The notes: a model not told the origin generated them from the sequence alone. A DNA stretch of 64,000 nucleotides from Viscum album (GCA_963277665.1 OY728137.1:1174306670-1174370669), one strand, 5' to 3'. Numbered from the stretch's first letter, positions 24,975 through 37,157 are shown. Translations and numbers: made by a program.

Positions 24975-26535
24975 TTCCTCCATATATTTTTATTCTTTTT
25001 AGAACATTCTCTAAATGTTTGATTTTCAAAATGGAATGGAGGGAAGTATTATTTACCTAAAAAGGTTAGGAAACAAACAATACAAGACTAAATATAATAA
25101 TAATTTGATATTGGAAATAAGTTTATACAACAAAATATTGGATTACAAGGAAATAAATCCTACTTGGGGATTAATTTTTTGAGAATAGTCTTCAACTTTT
25201 ACAGCTCATTATGATCATCTTGAAAATTTGTGACGAGCTATTTCAGATCCTTACTCCTTTTCTCAAAGATCTGGATCATTCTTTCATGGAATAAAATAAA
25301 TTCCTCCAAAGAATTAATATTTTCATCATACACCTTATGTCTTTCAACCACTTCATCTTTGTAATCCTTTACCTTTTTCACCTCAATAGTAATAGAGTTC
25401 AACTTCCAATACAAATCTTTATCATTGAAATTGAATGTTGTGAACCTCCTTGATTTTCTTGGAGAAACTATTAAAAATATCTTAAAGAATGTCCTCAGTT
25501 TCTTTTAAGGAACCCTTCACTCTCTCCAACATTTTATCAAAAACCTTAATATCACGGTTGAAATGCATCAACCAGTTTTTCACACCATTACAGGATTTCC
25601 TATGAGAATATTATTTTTCAGAAATTATTTGAATTTGGATTCTATGTTTATCAACTTCTCTATAATAAGGGTTATTGATTTTGAATTCTTATTTAATTAT
25701 TCATGAATCAATTGGTGTCATTCTTCAATATTTCTAAGGTATAGAATAGAGTTCACCATCTTATTCAATGACTGAAAAAAAATTCTTCTCCTAAGGAGGA
25801 GGATGACTATTCTAATTCTGAGGAAAATTCCTTATATGTTCTAACATGTGGAAACATGCATTTACCCTTCATAGTAATTGAATTCTTTATTTTTTGAAAT
25901 AAATGCCTTTCATCAGAAACATGAATGATCTTCTCATCCTCATTATCATTGTCAACATCTTTATCACATCCATCTTCTCCATCTTCGCCTTCTTCATTTA
26001 CACTATCATTATCACAATATGATGTTATTTTATTCCCTTCTCTGTGATCAACATCATCTTTCTGAATTTAGGGAGATTTTTTAACATAATTATCTATTGA
26101 ATCATGTTTAGATGATGAGGATTTAGAGGTTCTTTTAGATAAATCGTCGGATTGGATTCTCCTTTGAGTTTCTCTAATATCATAAATCTCATCATCACTT
26201 CCCTTCTATTCACAAGATAATTCTTCCTGTTGAGATATTTCTTCAATATCCAGAACTGAACCTGATGCTACCACCTTTACCATATATACATGAGGAATTA
26301 CATGAACCAAATCTTATTGAGGTTGAAGTACTTTAGATTCCTTCAAAAAAAATTTATGGATCCTAGATTTTTTCTGAAGCTATTTTTGTGTCTCATTACA
26401 TAGCATTAATTATCACTGATTTAGTTAACTATTTCTTAAGCTTATTTTCCATTTCATGTCATTCAAGTTCTTCAACTACTTATATTTTCAATGCTTTAGA
26501 TTCTTCAATATCTATCCCAATCACTGATTCACCTT
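24975..26535 (-). pseudogene. Sirevirus 2 3' ORF, C-terminal part
   Basis: Minus-strand coding traces continue those at 37163-38500 across the Tekay-1 insertion. From about 26065 down to 25800 one frame stays open for roughly 90 codons: a run with 15 acidic residues in 27, then a segment with HVSDERHLFQKIKNSITMK. From 25380 to 25170 the frame is charged and helical (for example ENINSLEEFILFHERMIQIF), consistent with a coiled coil. This is the position of the envelope-like ORF of SIRE1-type elements; homology is not shown. The ORF is dead. Confidence 0.45.
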
Positions 26536-26540
26536 CCTTC
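26536..26540. repeat. Target site duplication, left copy (CCTTC)
   Basis: CCTTC immediately before the Tekay-1 5' LTR; the same five bases follow the 3' LTR at 37158-37162. This is the footprint of Tekay-1 integration into Sirevirus 2. Confidence 0.85.
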
Positions 26541-29411
26541 TATAATGTCTCGTAGTTTTCATGTATTAGTTTTAAATATTATATGGAATTATTTTTAGAC
26601 CAAGTGTGGAGACGACATGTCATTCTGAGGCATGGGGAGCCTAGAATTGTGGTTTGAACTGTTTATATGTTATGTGAGTTGCATGTGTGCATGGTAGTGG
26701 TAGTTTCCAAACAGATGCTCGGATAAAAAATATGAGGGAGCCGTTGCGTCTGGGGCGGCAACTTTACCTAAGCTCTGGCCTAACCTTGACTGGCGCCTGT
26801 AGGGAAAATTTTTATTTTCATATGTTTTAAGTAAAATGAAATAAAATAAAATTCAATGAAAATTTTAATTTATTTTATTTGAAAACATTCATTGTAGTGC
26901 AATGTTTGGGAAACTATTTATTTAATTAATGACATAGATTAATTCCTCGAAAATATAAACGCTGACTCATTAATGATACAGTGTAATGGAATGATGAAAT
27001 GTGTTCCCTCATTAATCAAATGTTGGTCATTGGAGGAAAATTGAGGGAAAATTTAGATAATTATTAAATCTTGGAGAGAACTCTTGGCAATGAATGATGA
27101 TGAATCAGACGTGTGAATCACTGAACCAACTGAGATAAAGGATCTCAGCAATGATGGAAGCACAATCCCTTCGTCAGTGATTAGTCCCTTCTAAAGTTAG
27201 GGGTTATGTTTTAATGTTTTTTTCTTCACCATTATATGAATTTAACGATGAATGTTGATCAACCCACAAACTAGTTGACCCGCGCATCATCAATCTTGCC
27301 GGAGGGTTTCATCGGGTTCATTCCGGGAGAATTTATTATTCCAGGTTTTATGCCATTAATTTACCCCATTTAAACCTTCTAACGGGTGTGGATAAATTCC
27401 GTGACGAATGACGAAGGAGGTTACTTACTCATTTGTTTATTGAGTTTCTTCCTCCATCTTCCCTATGTTCTTCGTGATCTTTAAGGGGATATGATTGAGG
27501 AATTTTTTCCCACCCATTCTTCGGTGCAACAATCCCAAGCTAGAGATTGGACATCATGGTGACCTGGGGGAGGTGCAACGATGATAGCAGTGGACGAATC
27601 GACATGTTTTGGGAGTTCTCATTCTTCAAACGTTCATCACTCGGGTAAATCAGTAGATGTTTTCGGGGGCAGATCGGAGGTTAGAATCCCATTGAAACAT
27701 CTTTGCGGTGTCTGGGATACCTCATCATTGGGGTTGTGAGATGAACAAGAAGACATATGGAGTGTCAGAAGAACACCAGACGTGCACAAAGGAAGAATGA
27801 CATTTCAAGAAATATCAGGAACACATGGTGTGTATCCCAAAGAACAGAGCATGTGGGACTGACACAGTGGTGGCTTGGATTTTTTGGTGCAGGTATTGAT
27901 GACACAGTGTGTTCTACAGAGAACACGGCATGTTGGTCCCTACTTGGGAGTCGACATGTATATCAGGTGATACACAGACACATAGTGGAGTACACAATCG
28001 TGTACTCCACCACATTGCCAAACTAGGCTGGCTGCATGGGTTACCCCATGTATTGATTTCCCGGGTTGACTTACGTAGGTCAAGGTCGTGTACGGGCACA
28101 TGGCCATGTACATGGAGTTGACCTCTGTTACTTGGACACAATGTGTGGTCCTCCCTACACACCTTGTACTTACCTTTCTACATAATGTTTTCCCTCTAAA
28201 TCAGGCTGTTATACATGAGCATTACCCGAAGTCAGGAGACACAACATGTGACCCCTTCTACACATCATGTATATCCTCAACTGTGGATTGATCCTCTTGT
28301 CCTCCATTCCTTAGATTAATTTTTTTTTGGTTAGTTCCCCTTTATCTTGTTCCCATCAAGGTTCGGTATCGTTTCCATCCATACGATTATGTTACCTTTA
28401 GTATGACTTTCAGAGATAGAGTCAGGCATCACTCAGTGAGGCCCGAATCGATATCCTTTATCTACTATAGACCCTAGGTAGAGTCAAGTATCGATGCGAA
28501 TAATCCTATAGGATGAGCGTCATCTACTTAGCAGGTGAATCCGGATGAGTCGTGGTATCCTCCAAGGCCCTGGTAGTGATCCTCATCTGTGTGTCATGAT
28601 CTTTCCCCACTGAAGAGTGTGTTCCCATGGAATGAGTGTATTTATCTCTCATGTATTTTCCCATAGAATAGTAATTCTCAAATGGATGTCATCAGTGCCA
28701 TCAAATTCATGGAGTGAGTTCTCTTGGATGATTGCTTTGTAGAACCTTCAAACTAAATCCCTAACGGGGGTATGTAGTTGTGTGGCTTGTCTCTAGACTA
28801 AGGGCTTGTGTTTGGAGTATTCCTAGATTGTGTTTCTATTCTTATATGTTCAAAAAACATACTCTGTAGATATGATTATAACTTTAAATTGTGTATTTCT
28901 TTGTGGTTTTCAGGATCCTTTACTGAGTATTGATGTACTCTCCCCTGCAAGGGATTTTCCTGCACCTGTTGTGTCTTGTGCGGATGAGCGGCCTTTTGGC
29001 GGAGTCCGGGATGGACCAGGACCTAACTGAGCTTTCTAAGTTCTCTACAGGTAGAGGTGTTCTTATATCTACAAGCAGAAATCCTAGTAACTCTTTGTGC
29101 ATAAAATATGGACTTTTTAGTTTGTAGACTCTTGTTTTTGGTGGGCCTGTATTATGACCTATTTTTACATTCTGCACTTTACTTCCATTTTACTCTGTTG
29201 GTTGGGTTTAGTTATATGAATGCATTTCTCTCCTTAGTGCTATTTACATTTTATCATTTGTGGGATTGGAGGTTTTTTATTTTGTAAAATTTCTTAGTCA
29301 ATGCCTCCCATGTTAGTGATATGCCTTCTTGGTGCAAGTCACATGCCCCAGTCCTATTGGAGGTGGGCATGGGGAGGCACGACACATGCCCCACTCTCAC
29401 AGGTCATGACA
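26541..29411 (+). repeat. 5' LTR of Tekay-1
   Basis: Starts TATAATGTCTCG (TG decayed to TA; the 3' LTR has TGCAATGTCTTG) and ends CATGACA. It aligns along its length with 34284-37157, for example AGTGATCCTCATCTGTGT at 28575 and 36319. Plus-strand open frames at 27757-28291 and 28830-29127 are chance products of the GC-richer LTR and have no homologue in the family. Confidence 0.92.
27985..28010. repeat. Perfect 11-bp inverted repeat in Tekay-1 5' LTR
   Basis: GTGGAGTACAC, a 4-base loop AATC, then GTGTACTCCAC. The 3' LTR has the same structure at 35729-35754 with one mismatch and a different loop (GGTC). Confidence 0.75.
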
Positions 29412-29414
29412 GAG

Positions 29415-29430
29415 TGGTATCAAAGGCGAG
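29415..29430 (+). promoter_or_regulatory. Primer-binding site of Tekay-1
   Basis: TGGTATCAAAGG three bases after the 5' LTR; it differs from the initiator tRNA-Met complement TGGTATCAGAGC by two bases. It sets the LTR end. Confidence 0.85.
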
Positions 29431-29719
29431 TTCAGTTCACCAATATGACCGATGGTTATTGATATTTGGTTTGGTTCAATAGTGTTATGTATTTCGAGCT
29501 TGGCTTTCAGGCTAGAGACTCAAGTGTTGGTGTGTGCGATATACCTACCCAAACCCCATGACCCTAATAACCTACTTTTCGTCTCGGTACATGAAAACTC
29601 TAGTTTTAGGGAAGTAAAATAATGGCACAAGCATCATATTTGAATTGGTTTTGTTTTCCATGTCTTTTGTGTCAGTTATCCTGCTATACTCGTTGAACTT
29701 GGTACATCTTGTTTCTTTA

Positions 29720-30790
29720 CAGGTTTCCTCTGAGACACATACCTGCTAGGATTTAGCAGCTTGATCATGATGATGACCCCCTCAGTGACAAGGCTTTGAT
29801 ACAGGGACCATTTCCCTAGGCGTTACCTCCTGGTTGTGCACCTATTATACCACCACCAGTGGAGCATCCCAAGGTACCTGCATTACCGATAGATGATGGG
29901 CGTAGGTTGAGCATGGTCCATGAGTTTTAGAGACAGAGACCCCATAATATTCGAGGTGATCTCGACCCTTAGGCAGCTAAAGACTGGCTTGAGGAGGAAA
30001 CCAAATTTTCTTCTCTAGTGAGGAAACCAGAAGACCATATGATGATCATAAGAGAGAGACATATTTAGAGTTTAGTGTAGTGATGGTGGAGTCTAACCAC
30101 ATAGACTCACGATGAGGAGACTCTTTCATGGATGGAGTTTGAGCAACTCTTTAGGGTGGAGTTTTCTCTAGTTACTATGATAGCGATGGATATCCAAGAG
30201 CTTCTTCAGCTCTATTAGGGCAGTTTGACGGTGGCTAACTATTCATTGAGGTTCACCAACCTTTCTAGGTACTCAATGGATATGGTCAGAGATCAGTACT
30301 TTAGAGCTCGGAACATCGAGCGAGGTCTACGATGGGACAACTGAGCTAGTGTCATTCCTATTTTCATTTTGACTTAAGCTGGAGTGCTCGAGGGGGACAT
30401 GGTGGTCGAGAGACTCTTGGTGGAATAGAGGAAGCCGATGAAAGTCAGTAGAAGGAAGACTCGTGTGGAGACCTCAACATTAGGGATCCTATGTCCGGAA
30501 CACGGTTCAGAATGTGGGAGATGTCACAGGAGGATACAAGACAGGGGATCGACAGTCCAGGTCTCTCTTGCTGGATACAGTCATCCTAGGGAGAGGAAAT
30601 GCTACTCGTGCGATGGTAGGGGACATCTCCCAAGAGACTGTCCAACCCATAGAGATGCTGGAAGATAGGTGGTGGGTGGAACACCGAGGAAGAGTCATAG
30701 AGTGGTGTAGATAGTCCCACAAAGTGGTGGAAATGGCAGAGGGGTAGGGATATCTTTTGGTGGTGGCAGACGCTTCAATTAACTTCCACC
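29720..30790 (+). pseudogene. gag: Tekay-1 gag remnant with CCHC zinc knuckle
   Basis: In one phase, with a few stops, 29900-30330 carries the chromovirus gag core: GDLDP and KDWLEEETKF near 29965, TLSWMEFEQLFRVEF near 30120, and a VANYSLRFTNLSRY block near 30240 followed by ARNIERGLR. The zinc knuckle CYSCDGRGHLPRDC at 30600-30638 keeps all of C, C, H and C (CX2CX4HX4C). Gag would build the particle and bind RNA through the knuckle. Stops (often TAG or TGA where Gln, Arg or Trp would fit) and shifts make it non-functional. The antiparallel open frame at 30507-30722 is a shadow. Confidence 0.8.
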
Positions 30791-30889
30791 ACCATTATAG
30801 AAGGTCCGCACCAGGCTTAATGAGCTGGGGGATAGGGTGGGGATAGCTGAATGTGGTCAAGGTTTACAACCTAGGGTCTCCAAGGATGA

Positions 30890-31340
30890 TCCAAGGTATG
30901 ATATATGTCTTCTATACTTTTTTTCCATAATTATAGATACATTCTTCAGTCATTCGTTCCTCATCTGGTGTCTTTTGTAAAACCTTGAGATTCTGGTAGA
31001 GCTGTTGAATCAACCCTTACATATGGAGACACCTGTAAGAGGGGAATCAATGATCACGAAACTTAGTAGTCAGTATCATATTACCCTTGAGGGTGACTAT
31101 TTTAGTCAGAACCTCTTGGTGTCATCATCAAGGCCTTACGACGCCATTCATAGGATGGATTAGTTATCTTTTCTCAATGTCCATATTGAATGCTTTAGGT
31201 GAAGAGTGTAGTGTGTCCGTAGTGATGGGACAAGGTTTTCTTTTATAGGTGAAATGGAGACCGAGACATCACATGATGGTATAATTCATAGTATGGGGTA
31301 GCCAATCACTCATTAGTTGGCTAGCCTTACCCTCATAGCA
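30890..31340 (+). pseudogene. pol: Tekay-1 protease region remnant
   Basis: Between the gag knuckle and RT, where the aspartic protease lies in the family. A HSFLICCLL-like segment near 30950 follows a degenerate start where the DxGxxHSF motif is expected, and SRPYDAIHRMD near 31130 occupies the place of the DVILGMDWL block. The catalytic Asp-Ser/Thr-Gly is not intact. Confidence 0.5.
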
Positions 31341-31365
31341 TTAGATATTGTGATCTTCAAGTTCA

Positions 31366-32288
31366 TAGAAGTTGTGGAAGAGTACAAGGATGTATTTTCT
31401 AAAGATGTTCTAAGACTACCTCCCCACCTGGAGATCGACTTCTGCATCGAATTATAGCTAGGGAAGGAACTGATATCCTCACCCACATTTTGAATGGATC
31501 CCACATAGTTTTATGAGTTCTGGGTGAAGTTAGAGGATTTATAGAGGAAGGGGTTCATGAGACCCATATTTTCACCCCGGGTGGCTGAGTTTTTTTCCAT
31601 TAAGACATATGGGAGTTTGAGGTTGTGCGTGGATTACTGAAGCCTCTACCAGGTGATTGTGAAGAACAGGTATCCACTATTGAAGATTGATGACCTCTTC
31701 AATCAACTAAGAGGGGCACAGTGGTTCTCAAAGGTTGACCTTCGAATAGGTTACCACCAATTATGAGTATGGGATGAGGATATGCTGAAGACAAAATTCA
31801 GATGTCGCTAGGGTCACTATGAGTACCTTGTGATGACTTTAGGATTGATGAACTCCCCCTTAGTTTTCATGGGACTTATGAACCATATCTTCCAACTATA
31901 TTTATATGAGTTCATATTAGTCCTCATTGATGACATCCTTGTGTAACCAACTTTAGAGGAGGAGAACGCAAGACACCTATGGATTGTTCTAAACATACTC
32001 CAAGAGAACCATCATTATGGGAAGATTTCAAAGTGCCAGTTCTGGAATCAGGAGGTATACTTTTTGGGATATTTCATCTCAACAGAAGGAGTAGCAATGG
32101 ACCTAGAAAATGTGGTAGCAGTGTTATCATGTTATCCACCTTGGTGTGTGACAGAGGTGCAGAGCATCTTTGAGTTGGCTGGATATTACCGAAGATTCAT
32201 CCCCGATTTCTCCCAAATATCATCATTGACGATATCCATGACTCGGAAGGGGAAACCCATCATGTGGATGGAGAATATCCAATAGGAT
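31366..32288 (+). pseudogene. pol: Tekay-1 reverse transcriptase remnant
   Basis: Order of blocks: VVEEYKDVFSKD (31370), KLEDL-KGFMRPIFSPRVAEF (31530), GSLRLCVDY (31610), [20 protein letters not shown] (31657), [14 protein letters not shown] (31722), [16 protein letters not shown] (31813), LIDD at 31924-31935, then AGYYRRFIPDFSQI (32178). The catalytic box reads LIDD rather than the usual FIDD or YVDD, but both Asp remain. The Tyr after DDILV has become a TAA stop. It copied element RNA into DNA while active. Confidence 0.88.
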
Positions 32289-32720
32289 TTGGAGCAGTTG
32301 AGACAGAGTTTGACGAACACCCTTTTCTTGAGATCACAAGAGGACTGTTTCATGTACATAGTTTTCTTTGATGCATCAGGGACCGAGTTTGGCTATGTCC
32401 TGATGCCGAGACAGACGGTGATTGCTTATGGTTCACTCCCGCTAATACTGCATGCGCATAACTATGAGACCAATGTTTTTGAGTTGGAACTTGTAGTCTT
32501 CGTATTCAAGATGTGGAAACACTGCCTTATGGGCAAGCAATTTATATTCTACTCTTACCATAAGAGCCTCAAATACATCTTCTCGTATAAGGATCAAAAT
32601 ATGAGGCAGATATTATGTCTAATGTTCCTCTAGAATTATGACTTTGAGATCATCAATACTCCTGGGAAGGGGAACAAGGTGGAATATGCTCTTAGAAGGA
32701 GATCGATATCGTAGCTACGG
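32289..32720 (+). pseudogene. pol: Tekay-1 RNase H remnant
   Basis: An open frame of 114 codons (32289-32633) is one of the best preserved stretches. It has the block FFDASGTEFGYVLM with the first catalytic Asp, NYETNVFELELVVFVFKMWK with the catalytic Glu, and YSYHKSLKYIF, where the family has TDHKSL: the Asp has become Tyr. NTPGKGNKVEYALRR near 32655 corresponds to the family's YHPGKANVVADALSR block at the end of the domain. Confidence 0.85.
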
Positions 32721-32879
32721 AGTGAGGTGATAGACAGTTGGCCTCATTATAGTTATCCTTCATGGAAAAAGAGGATTCAACTTACCTTCATTTAATGCTT
32801 GTCACCCCTCCACTCTTATATTGAGTTATGGAGGCAAAGATAAGGGATGTAGACTATGAGGCTTAACGTGCTCAGTTAT

Positions 32880-33780
32880 CCACCTAACATACTCCTGATG
32901 GATATTCTCATGTTGGGTAGCACATTTTTCATTTTAGAGGATGCACTGTTATACTAGTGGCATTGCGGGAGGAGGTCCTGAGAGAGTTTTGTACACCCCC
33001 CTTATAGGTAAACCCTGGATTGGAGAAGATGCACCAGGATCTCCAATAGTATTTCTGGTGGTCAAGCATGAAGAAGGTAGTAGCATAGCTCATATCCTGG
33101 TGAATTACATGTCAGCAGGTGAAGGTTGAGCCCCAGGTTCTAGCAGGGTCATCTCACCCCTTGGAGGTACCTGAGTGGAAGTGGGAAGGGATATTGATGG
33201 ACATTGTGATAGGATTACCTTGAACGTCCAAATGACATGATTCCATCTAGGTTTTCATTGAATGAATCACCAAGTCATCCCACTTCCTAGCTATCAGGGA
33301 GTAGAGTTGTGAAGAAATATCTGGACACCTCTACACACAAGAGATAGTTCATCTTCATGGTGTCCTTTCAATGGTAGTCTCAGATCGTGATTCTCATCCG
33401 ACATCCCATTTGTGGAAGGGACTTTAGAAAGTTTTTAGGACTTAACTACCCTTGAGCACGACAGTCCATCCCCAGATCGATGGTCAGATGGAGAGGACCA
33501 TTCAGGTTTTATAGGATATGTTGTGGGCCTGTATCTTGGACTTTTATCATGGTAGGGTGGAACAGTTACCACTTGTGGAGTTTTCATACAATAACATATA
33601 CCACTCAAACATTGGCGTGGTGACGTTCAATGCCTTATACAGGAGACCCTACCGTCCCCACATTGTTGGATGAAAACTAGAGAGTTAGTAGTCATGGGTC
33701 CAGAGTTGGTGTGAGATACCACTAAAATGGTTCAAATCATCCAATAGAGGTTAGATACTGCATATAGATGGTAGAAGTAT
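32880..33780 (+). pseudogene. pol: Tekay-1 integrase remnant
   Basis: A frame with stops carries a zinc-binding tail with ITCQQVKVEPQVLAGSSHPL (33100-33160), EWKWEGILMDIVIGLP (33176-33223) with the first catalytic Asp, VVSDRDSHPTSHLW (33370-33415) with the second, and HPQIDGQMERTIQVL (33463-33510) with the Glu. EQLPLVEFSYNNIYHSNIG (33550-33608) follows. So the DDE residues survive although the frame is broken. Integrase would insert the cDNA, and chromoviral forms target heterochromatin. Confidence 0.85.
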
Positions 33781-34240
33781 TATGCTAACAGATGAAGGAT
33801 ACCTCTAGAGTTTGAGGAGGGATATGATGTATTCCTTCGGGTCCCACCTTGATGAGTGTTACAGAGATTTGGATGGGGCAGAAAGGTATCTCTAAGGTTC
33901 CTCGGACCTTTCCAGATACTACACAGAGTTGGAAAGGTGGCATAACTCTTAGCTCTATCACCATAGTTGCAACGGGTACATGATTTCTTCCACATGTCAC
34001 AGTTGAGGAGGTATGTGCATGACCCATCGCACGTCATCGACTGGGGTGAGTTGGACATTAAGGATGAAGCGATCTTTGCTGAGTACCTAGTGGAGGTTGA
34101 TGATTGGTAGGAGATGATCATTAATGGGAGATCGATTCATGTAGTGTATTTTTGGTGGTAGCATGAGAACATTCCGAAGAGCACGTGGGAGTAGGAGGCT
34201 CAGATTTGTGCCCATTACCCATATCTTTTTTAGTATCCCC
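33781..34240 (+). pseudogene. pol: Tekay-1 integrase C-terminal, chromodomain-type tail
   Basis: YRDLDGAERYL near 33855 and a DPSHVIDWGELDIKDEAIFA stretch at 34022-34081 match the C-terminal part of del/Tekay polyproteins, followed by a YFWWxHENIPKSTWE-like segment and AHYPYLF just before 34235. The order and the final WE...YPxLF fit the chromodomain-like tail of this lineage. Minus-strand open frames at 33780-34305 are shadows. Confidence 0.7.
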
Positions 34241-34270
34241 TGTTTTATCTTTTTTGGGATGCAAAGCCCC

Positions 34271-34283
34271 AAGGTGGAGAGAA
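34271..34283 (+). promoter_or_regulatory. Polypurine tract of Tekay-1
   Basis: AAGGTGGAGAGAA, almost pure purine, ends exactly where the 3' LTR begins (TGCAATGTCT). It primes plus-strand synthesis. Confidence 0.85.
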
Positions 34284-37157
34284 TGCAATGTCTTGGATTT
34301 TTCATTTATTTTTTGAATATTATATTTGAATTATTTTGAGTCCATGCGAAGAGACAATAAATCATTCAGAGGGCCAGTGAGCATGGAATAATTGTTTAAA
34401 CTTTTTTATGTTAAGTGACTGGCATGTGTGTGCGGTTGTGGAAGTTACCTAATGGATGCTCTAATTAAAAATCCAAGGGCACCATTGAGTCTGGGATGAT
34501 GAATTTACCTAATATAGGGCCTAACATCGACCGGTGTGGGTTGGGGGAAAGAGTTAATTTTCAGAAAATTTAAGTGAAATAAAATAAAATAAAATAAATC
34601 AAAATGTTTACATTGTTTTATTTGGAAACATCTGTTACAGAGCAACGATGAGTAAACCATTTCAATTATTAATTACACAACTTAATGGATCAAAAATAGC
34701 AACGTTGAATCATTAATGATGTAGCATAATGAAATGCGGAAACATTTTTCCACATTTTAATTGGTTAATAGAATATTGGTCATTGTCGAAAAATTGATTG
34801 AAAATCTGGAGAATTATATGAGCTCGCAGAGAACTCTTGACAATGAACAATGACAAATCAAAAGTTCGAATTGTTGTTCCAATGGAGTTGAAAGATCTCT
34901 ATGATGACAGCAACATGATCTCTTTGTCAGTGATTGACCCCTTATCGAGGTAGGGGTTATGTTTTAAAGTCGTTTTCTTCCTAATTCATTGAATTTAATG
35001 AAGAACATGGATCAACCCACAAACAAGTTGACCTGTATATTGTCATTATTTCAAGAGGGTTTCATCAGGTTCTTTCCTAGGGAATTTATTATTCTAATGT
35101 TTTATGCCTTTAATTTACATCGTTTAATCCTGCTAACTAGAGTTGATTAATCTTTTGACGAATGACGGAGGAGGTTCAATCTTCTTTTGTTTATTTTATT
35201 CATTCCTCCCTCTTCCCCATGTTCTTCATGTTCTTCAGGGTGATATGACAGAGGAATTTCTGCATGCCTGTTCCTTGGGACAATGATCCAAAACTGGAGA
35301 TCTAACATCGTGACGACCAAGAGGAGGTGAGAAAGAGATAGCATCAAACGAATCGACATGGTTTGAGAGTTCTCGTTCATCGACCATTCTTCAAGATGGA
35401 AAATTATTACATGTTTTCGGGGCCTATCGGAGGTTCGAAACCCATGGAAATAGCTTTGTGATTTTTTGGAAACCTCAACCTTGGATTTTCATGATGAATG
35501 GGCCTCTAAATCGAGGGTCAAAAAAACACCATAGGTTCATGGATGAAGAATGGTGTTTTTGGAAATTTCTAGAACAAACAACATGTATCCTAAGGAACAG
35601 GGCGTGCTCAGTGGCATATAGGGTTCCACGATGCAGGAAGTGCCGAAAGGGTATGTTCTCCAAAGAACATAGTGTGTGAAACCTTACGCGGCATATGGAA
35701 TCTATTTTGGGTGATACACAAACATGAGGTGAAGTACACGGTCGTGTACTCCACCACACATCCAAACCAAGATGGCTGCATGGGTTACCCCATGTACTGA
35801 TAACACGGGATGACTTACACAGGTTGAGGCCATTTACGGGCACACGACAACATACACAGAGTCGATCCCAGTTACTCGAACACGATTTGTGGTCCTCCCT
35901 ACATGCGATGTATTTACCTTTCTACATTACATGTTCCCTTTGACTTGGGCCATTACACACGTGCAGTACCCAGAGTTGCGAGACATGGTATGTGACCCCT
36001 TCTACAGACCCTTTATATCATGGAACATGGCTTGATCCTCTTGTCCACCATTCCTTGGAAATGTTTTGTTTGGTTTAGTTCCCCTTTTTATCATTATCTT
36101 AAAGTTTAGGTATCATTTCCATCAACATGAGTATGATCCCTTAAGCATGACTTTTCGAGATACAGTCAAATATCCCTCCATGAGGATAGGAGAGAGATCC
36201 TATATCCATTATTGACCCATGGTAGAGGCAGGTATCAACATGACTAATCCTAAATAATTTCAATCATGTACTTAGCAGGTGAATCTGGATGAGTCGTGGT
36301 GTCTGCAAAGGCTGTGGTAGTGATCCTCATCTGTGTATTGTGATCTTTCTCCACTCATGAGTTTGTTCTCTCGAATTGAGTGAATATATCTCTCATGGAT
36401 TTTCACAAATAAAAATACTTCTCAGACGAACATCATCAGAGCAATTAGACTCATGGAGTGAGTTCTCCCAGATGAGTGCTTCGTGGAACCTTTGAAGTGA
36501 ATCCTTAGTGGGGGTATCCAGTTGTGTGACTTGTCTCTAGACAACGGGTCTGGGTTTGGAGTATATATGGATTGTGTTTCTCTTATTATATATTCAGTAG
36601 ACATATAATGTGTATATAAGATTATAACTTTACATTTTGTATTTCTTTGTCGTTTTTGGGGTCCTATACTGTGTATTATTATACTCACCCCTGCATGGAC
36701 TTTTCCTGCATGTGTCGTGTCTTGTACAGACGAGCAGCCTTTTGATGGAGTCCAGGGAGAACTAGGACCAGACAAAGCTTTCTGAGTTTTCTACCGGATG
36801 AGGTGTTCCTACTGCTATGAGAAGCTGTCCCATTACATATTTGTTCATACAGGTTGGACTTTTTAGTTTACAGACTCTTGTTTTTTGTGGGCTTGTATTC
36901 TGGCCCAATTTAACTTTCCACACTTTACTTCAGTTGTACTCTATTGGTTAGTTTTAGTTGTATGCATGCATTTTTCTCCTTAGTGGTTTTTATATTTTAT
37001 CATTTTTGGGATTAGAGATGTGTGGTTGGTAGTAGGTATTTAGAAAATGCCTCTCATGTTAGTGATATGGAAACTCAGTGCAAGTCATAATCCCCTGGCC
37101 TATTGGAGGTGGGCTAGGGGAGTCGCTGCATAAGCCCCACTAGGACGGGTCCTGACA
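34284..37157 (+). repeat. 3' LTR of Tekay-1
   Basis: Keeps the TG start (TGCAATGTCT) and ends CCTGACA. By eye about four of five bases agree with the 5' LTR in sampled stretches, so the insertion is old. Minus-strand open frames at 35475-35843 and 36422-36775 have no family support. Confidence 0.92.

Larger units (their letters stand above)
26541..37157 (+). mobile_element. Tekay-1: Ty3/gypsy chromovirus with both LTRs
   Basis: 10,617-bp element on the plus strand. LTRs of 2871 and 2874 bp flank a primer site, gag with a CCHC knuckle, protease region, RT, RNase H, integrase, a C-terminal tail with a DPSHVI-type block, and a polypurine tract. Order and tail fit the del/Tekay chromoviruses, which are known for LTRs of 2-4 kb. 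A 5-bp duplication CCTTC flanks it. It is distinctly richer in G and C than its surroundings and its motifs are the best kept among the complete elements here, which agrees with its place as innermost insertion. Many stops show it is inactive. Confidence 0.92.

Noticed and set aside
30507..30722. Minus-strand and alternative plus-strand frames around the zinc knuckle
   Set aside because: Shadows of the gag frame that carries an intact CCHC motif.
33780..34305. Three overlapping minus-strand frames of 72-113 codons
   Set aside because: Antisense to the Tekay-1 integrase tail, whose plus-strand blocks are recognisable.
35475..35843. 122-codon minus-strand open frame
   Set aside because: Inside the Tekay-1 3' LTR; not open at the same place in the 5' LTR.
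36422..36775. 117-codon minus-strand open frame
   Set aside because: Also in the Tekay-1 3' LTR and unsupported by the 5' LTR.
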